A stretch of 8,231 bases of DNA from Desulfotignum sp. GTDB lineage: Bacteria > Desulfobacterota > Desulfobacteria > Desulfobacterales > Desulfobacteraceae. A model generated the notes under the pieces. The model had not been told where the DNA came from, did no database searches, and was given only the letters and a program-made list of their open reading frames with translations. The translations under genes and the position numbers were made by a program. Shown piece by piece: positions 5,838 to 8,231 of this stretch. Within the stretch, counting starts at the first letter, position 1, and each line of letters opens with the position of its first letter. The stretch is taken from positions 1-8,231 of the forward strand of contig JAIPDY010000143.1 of assembly GCA_021737445.1 (NCBI GenBank). Direction: 5' to 3'.

Positions 5838-6989
5838 ATGGAGACCATTGCGCCTTTTATAGAGGTAATCGACGAGATCAGAGAAGCCGGCGGAGATCCT
5901 TATCAATTGTGCTTCCAGTGCGGATTGTGCGATGCCGTCTGCCCCTGGAACCAGGTCCGGCAGTTCAGCATGCGCAAACTCGTCCGGGAGGCGGCATTCG
6001 GCCTGACGGAAATCGAGGGCGAGGATATCTGGCGCTGCACCACCTGCGGTACCTGCCCGGATCAGTGCCCAAGGGGCCTGGGCCAGATCCAGGTGAGCCA
6101 GGCCCTGCGCCGGGTGGCCACGGAATACGAGGTGTTTCCCGCATCGGTGAAATCCGCCAGATCCGCCCGTGCCAGCATCATCTCCGAGGGCAACCCCCTC
6201 CAGGGGGAACGCGCAGCCAGGAGCGCGTGGGCTGACGGCCTGTCAGTCAAACCCTTTGAACCGGACATGGAGATTTTGTATTTTGTGGGATGCTATTTTT
6301 CGTATGACCCGCGCATGAAAAAAGTGGCCCAGGCAACCGCCAATATCCTGAACACGGCAGGGGTAGATTTCGGGATCCTGGGCGAAAATGAGAGCTGCTG
6401 CGGAGAGAGCATCCGCAAGATCGGCAGTGAACGGGTGTTCATCGACCTTGCCAAAACCAACATAAAGAACTTTATCGACCACGGGGTAAAAAAAATCCTG
6501 GTGTCTTCTCCTCACTGCTACCACACCTTCAAGAACGAGTACCCGGAGTTCATGGTGCACTTTGAGGTGATCCACATGTCTGAATTTCTGCTGGAGCTGG
6601 TCAACACCGGCCGGTTGACCCTGAACAAAAAAATGGATCAGACCGTGACCTATCACGATCCCTGCTACCTGGGCCGTCACAACCAGATCTATGAACCGCC
6701 CAGGCAGCTGCTGGACAAAGTGGCCGGTCTCTCATTAAAAGAGATGACCGCCAACAGAAAAAGCAGTCTGTGCTGCGGGGGTGGGGGCGGCCGGATATGG
6801 ATGGATACCCCCCAGTCGGAACGGTTTTCCGACATCCGCCTCAAACAGGCAAGAGACACCGGGGCATCAATGCTGGTGACATCCTGCCCCTACTGCATCA
6901 CCAATTTTGAGGAAAGCCGCCTGAACCTGGAATATGAAGAGGTTTTAGAAATAAAGGACATTACCGAAATCATCAATGACGTGCTGTAA
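5838..6989 (+). CDS. bamD: HdrD/HdrB-like Fe-S subunit with two CCG modules, BamD-like
   Basis: This 383-residue soluble protein has the architecture of heterodisulfide-reductase D-type subunits. The N-terminal half has two ferredoxin motifs: C25-x2-C28-x2-C31-x3-C35-P and C67-x2-C70-x2-C73-x3-C77-P. The C-terminal half has two CCG domains: module 1 with C152, CC187-188 and C227 (VGCYF, ESCCGES, SPHCYHTF), and module 2 with C276, CC312-313, C350 and C353 (HDPCYLGRHN, LCCGGGGGRIW, TSCPYC). In Hdr such modules hold noncubane 4Fe-4S clusters; module 1 has a single terminal Cys (SPHC) where module 2 has CPYC. In the Bam complex it is thought to wire the flavin subunit to BamBC. GGA precedes the ATG by 7 nt; the gene follows bamC by 12 nt. 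It could be an Hdr-like protein for another electron route, but the position between bamC and an HdrA homologue makes BamD the best call. Confidence 0.83.
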   Translation: METIAPFIEVIDEIREAGGDPYQLCFQCGLCDAVCPWNQVRQFSMRKLVREAAFGLTEIEGEDIWRCTTCGTCPDQCPRGLGQIQVSQALRRVATEYEVFPASVKSARSARASIISEGNPLQGERAARSAWADGLSVKPFEPDMEILYFVGCYFSYDPRMKKVAQATANILNTAGVDFGILGENESCCGESIRKIGSERVFIDLAKTNIKNFIDHGVKKILVSSPHCYHTFKNEYPEFMVHFEVIHMSEFLLELVNTGRLTLNKKMDQTVTYHDPCYLGRHNQIYEPPRQLLDKVAGLSLKEMTANRKSSLCCGGGGGRIWMDTPQSERFSDIRLKQARDTGASMLVTSCPYCITNFEESRLNLEYEEVLEIKDITEIINDVL

Positions 6990-7057
6990 AAAATTATTGA
7001 AATGAAACACAGGTGATTTGCCAGCAATGTCATAATGAACTGATGAGGAGATAAAAA
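6990..7057 (+). promoter_or_regulatory. bamD-bamE spacer with ribosome site
   Basis: The 68-bp gap is the longest within the bam operon. It holds GATGAGGAG (7042-7050), placed 7 nt before the GTG start of bamE, and shows no clear terminator or promoter. The ribosome site decides the GTG at 7058 as the start rather than the later ATG codons at residues 9 and 12. Confidence 0.6.
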
Positions 7058-8231
7058 GTGGTAAACAACGACGTACTGCCAATGGAACATATGCAATTAT
7101 TTTCTGACAGCCTTAAGGACAAAAATTTTGGCGATGTCATGGTTGTGGGCGGCGGGGTCAGCGGGATCCAGGCATCTCTGGATCTTGCCTCAGCCGGATT
7201 CAAGGTGTTTCTGGTGGAAAAAGGTCCCAGCATAGGCGGGCATATGTCCCAACTGGACAAGACCTTTCCCACCAACGATTGCTCCATGTGAATACTGTCA
7301 CCCAAACTGGTCGAGGTCGGCCGGCATCCAAACATAGAAGTACTCACATTCTCGGAAGTGGAAACCATAGAGGGGCAGAAAGGCGATTTTCAGGTCAGCG
7401 TGAAGACCCGCCCCAGATACATCATAGAAGACAAATGCACCGGGTGCACCACCTGCATGGAATACTGCCCTGTGGAATACCCGGATGCGTTCAACCAGGG
7501 GATTTCCACCAACAAGGCAGTGCATGTGTATTTTTCCCAGGCCATTCCTTTGGTGGCCTATATTGATGATTCCTGCCTGTATCTTTCGGAAAAAAAATGC
7601 GATATCTGCCGCGGGGTGTGCAAGACCGGGGCAATTGACTTCCGCCAGACCCCCACCCGCACCCGGATCAATGTAGGAGCGGTTATCCTGTCATCGGGCA
7701 TTACCCCTTTTGATCCGTCTGCAAAAGAGGAATACGGGTATTCGCAATATGACAATGTTGTCACCAGCATGGATTACGAGCGGCTCTTGTCCTCCACAGG
7801 CCCCTATGACGGCAAAGTGCTCAGGGCAAGCGACAAACAGCATCCAAAAAATGTTGCCTGGATCCAGTGTGTGGGCTCCCGTCGGGTGACCGAAGGGGAC
7901 AACTCCTATTGTTCCGGGGTCTGCTGCACCTATACCCAGAAACAGCTGATACTGACCAAAGAACATGATATGGATGCAAAATGCACGGTGTTCCACAATG
8001 ATATCCGGTCATTCGGCAAGGATTTTGAGCGGTATTTTCAGCGGGCCGAAGCATTGCCCGACACCCGGTTCATCAGAAGCTATGCATCCATTGCCGGTGA
8101 AAATCCGGAAACAAAAAACATCCGGGTCAGGTATGCCACCTCTGATGACGGGGTAAAAGAAGAAGAGTTCGACATGGTGGTGCTGTCTGTGGGGCTGAAC
8201 CCGCCCAAAGCCTATAAGGAGATTGCAGAAA
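7058..8231 (+). CDS. bamE: HdrA-like FAD/Fe-S selenoprotein, BamE-like (3' end outside window)
   Basis: The frame runs from GTG at 7058 to the right edge (391 codons) if the UGA at 7289-7291 is read as selenocysteine at residue 78. The protein resembles HdrA, the flavin-bifurcating subunit of heterodisulfide reductase; in Bam complexes it is proposed to split electrons so that ring reduction at very low potential becomes possible. Visible parts: Rossmann FAD motif VVGGGVSG (29-36) with E54; PTNDCSM-U-ILSPKLVEVG around residue 78, where the family has CxxC or CxxU; ferredoxin motif C127-x2-C130-x2-C133-x3-C137-P; a second group C173-x7-C181-x2-C184-x3-C188; and the HdrA signature QCVGSRR (C271) with YCSGVCC (C285, C289, C290). 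Homology continues without a break across the UGA, so it is neither a frameshift nor a pseudogene. HdrA proteins are longer than 391 residues, so the C-terminus is missing. Confidence 0.87.
7289..7324 (+). promoter_or_regulatory. Selenocysteine UGA and predicted bacterial SECIS hairpin in bamE
   Basis: The in-frame UGA (7289-7291) is followed, 15 nt later, by a 6-bp stem CUGGUC (7307-7312) / GGCCGG (7319-7324), including two G·U pairs, closing a GAGGUC loop (7313-7318). The loop lies 22-27 nt after the UGA, within the range expected for bacterial SelB-dependent SECIS elements, and it contains AGGUC, as does the apical loop of the E. coli fdhF element as I recall it. The stem is coding sequence, so it must satisfy both protein and RNA constraints. 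Confidence 0.75.

Noticed and set aside
5175..5906. 243-codon open frame on the minus strand opposite bamC
   Set aside because: It mirrors the cysteine-rich bamC coding frame, has low-complexity Phe/Ser runs and no ribosome site or homology that I can see.
7289..7291. UGA as a true stop, making bamE a pseudogene or a frameshift
   Set aside because: Homology resumes at the very next codon in the same frame, at the known Cys/Sec position, with a SECIS-like hairpin in place; no frame change is needed.
7279..7566. Plus-strand open frame overlapping bamE just after the UGA
   Set aside because: It is in a different frame from the HdrA homology and has no recognisable motif; the conserved Fe-S motifs lie in the frame that reads through the UGA.

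Overview
The window looks like part of an anaerobic aromatic-acid catabolic locus from a strictly anaerobic, probably sulfate-reducing, member of the Desulfobacterota (Desulfobacter/Desulfotignum-like). Taxonomy is inferred from gene content, from a W/Se/Fe-S-rich enzyme set and from bacterial-type selenocysteine decoding; no marker gene is present. There are no rRNA or tRNA genes, insertion sequences or CRISPR arrays.

Left half, minus strand (1-2777): a three-gene TRAP transporter in the order dctP (periplasmic binding protein), dctQ (small membrane subunit), dctM (large permease, cut by the left edge). dctQ and dctM overlap by 4 bp. dctP is separated from dctQ by 106 bp containing a strong stem-loop.

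Middle (2778-3261): a 484-bp AT-rich divergent control region. It holds a sigma70-like promoter plus a 13-bp palindrome for dctP, a second inverted repeat, a possible 33-codon ORF running into a terminator-like hairpin, and a sigma70-like promoter for the right-hand operon embedded in helically phased GTATCKA repeats.

Right half, plus strand (3262-8231): the start of an operon for an ATP-independent (class II) benzoyl-CoA reductase. bamB encodes the tungsten active-site subunit of the aldehyde:ferredoxin oxidoreductase (AOR) family and keeps E251, H260, C322 and the 4Fe-4S cysteines. bamC encodes a polyferredoxin electron-transfer partner. bamD is an HdrD/HdrB-like Fe-S protein with two CCG modules. 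bamE is an HdrA-like FAD/Fe-S protein, cut by the right edge. bamE contains an in-frame UGA at codon 78, at the family's CxxC/CxxU site, followed by a hairpin that fits a bacterial SECIS element. It therefore reads as a selenoprotein, not a 77-residue fragment. A conventional annotation would probably split or lose it.

Working model: the TRAP system imports an aromatic or other carboxylate, which is CoA-activated elsewhere. BamBC reduces the aryl-CoA ring at the tungsten cofactor, and BamD/BamE with products of downstream genes (expected bamF-I, outside the window) supply low-potential electrons by flavin-based bifurcation. The divergent layout suggests co-regulation of uptake and reduction.
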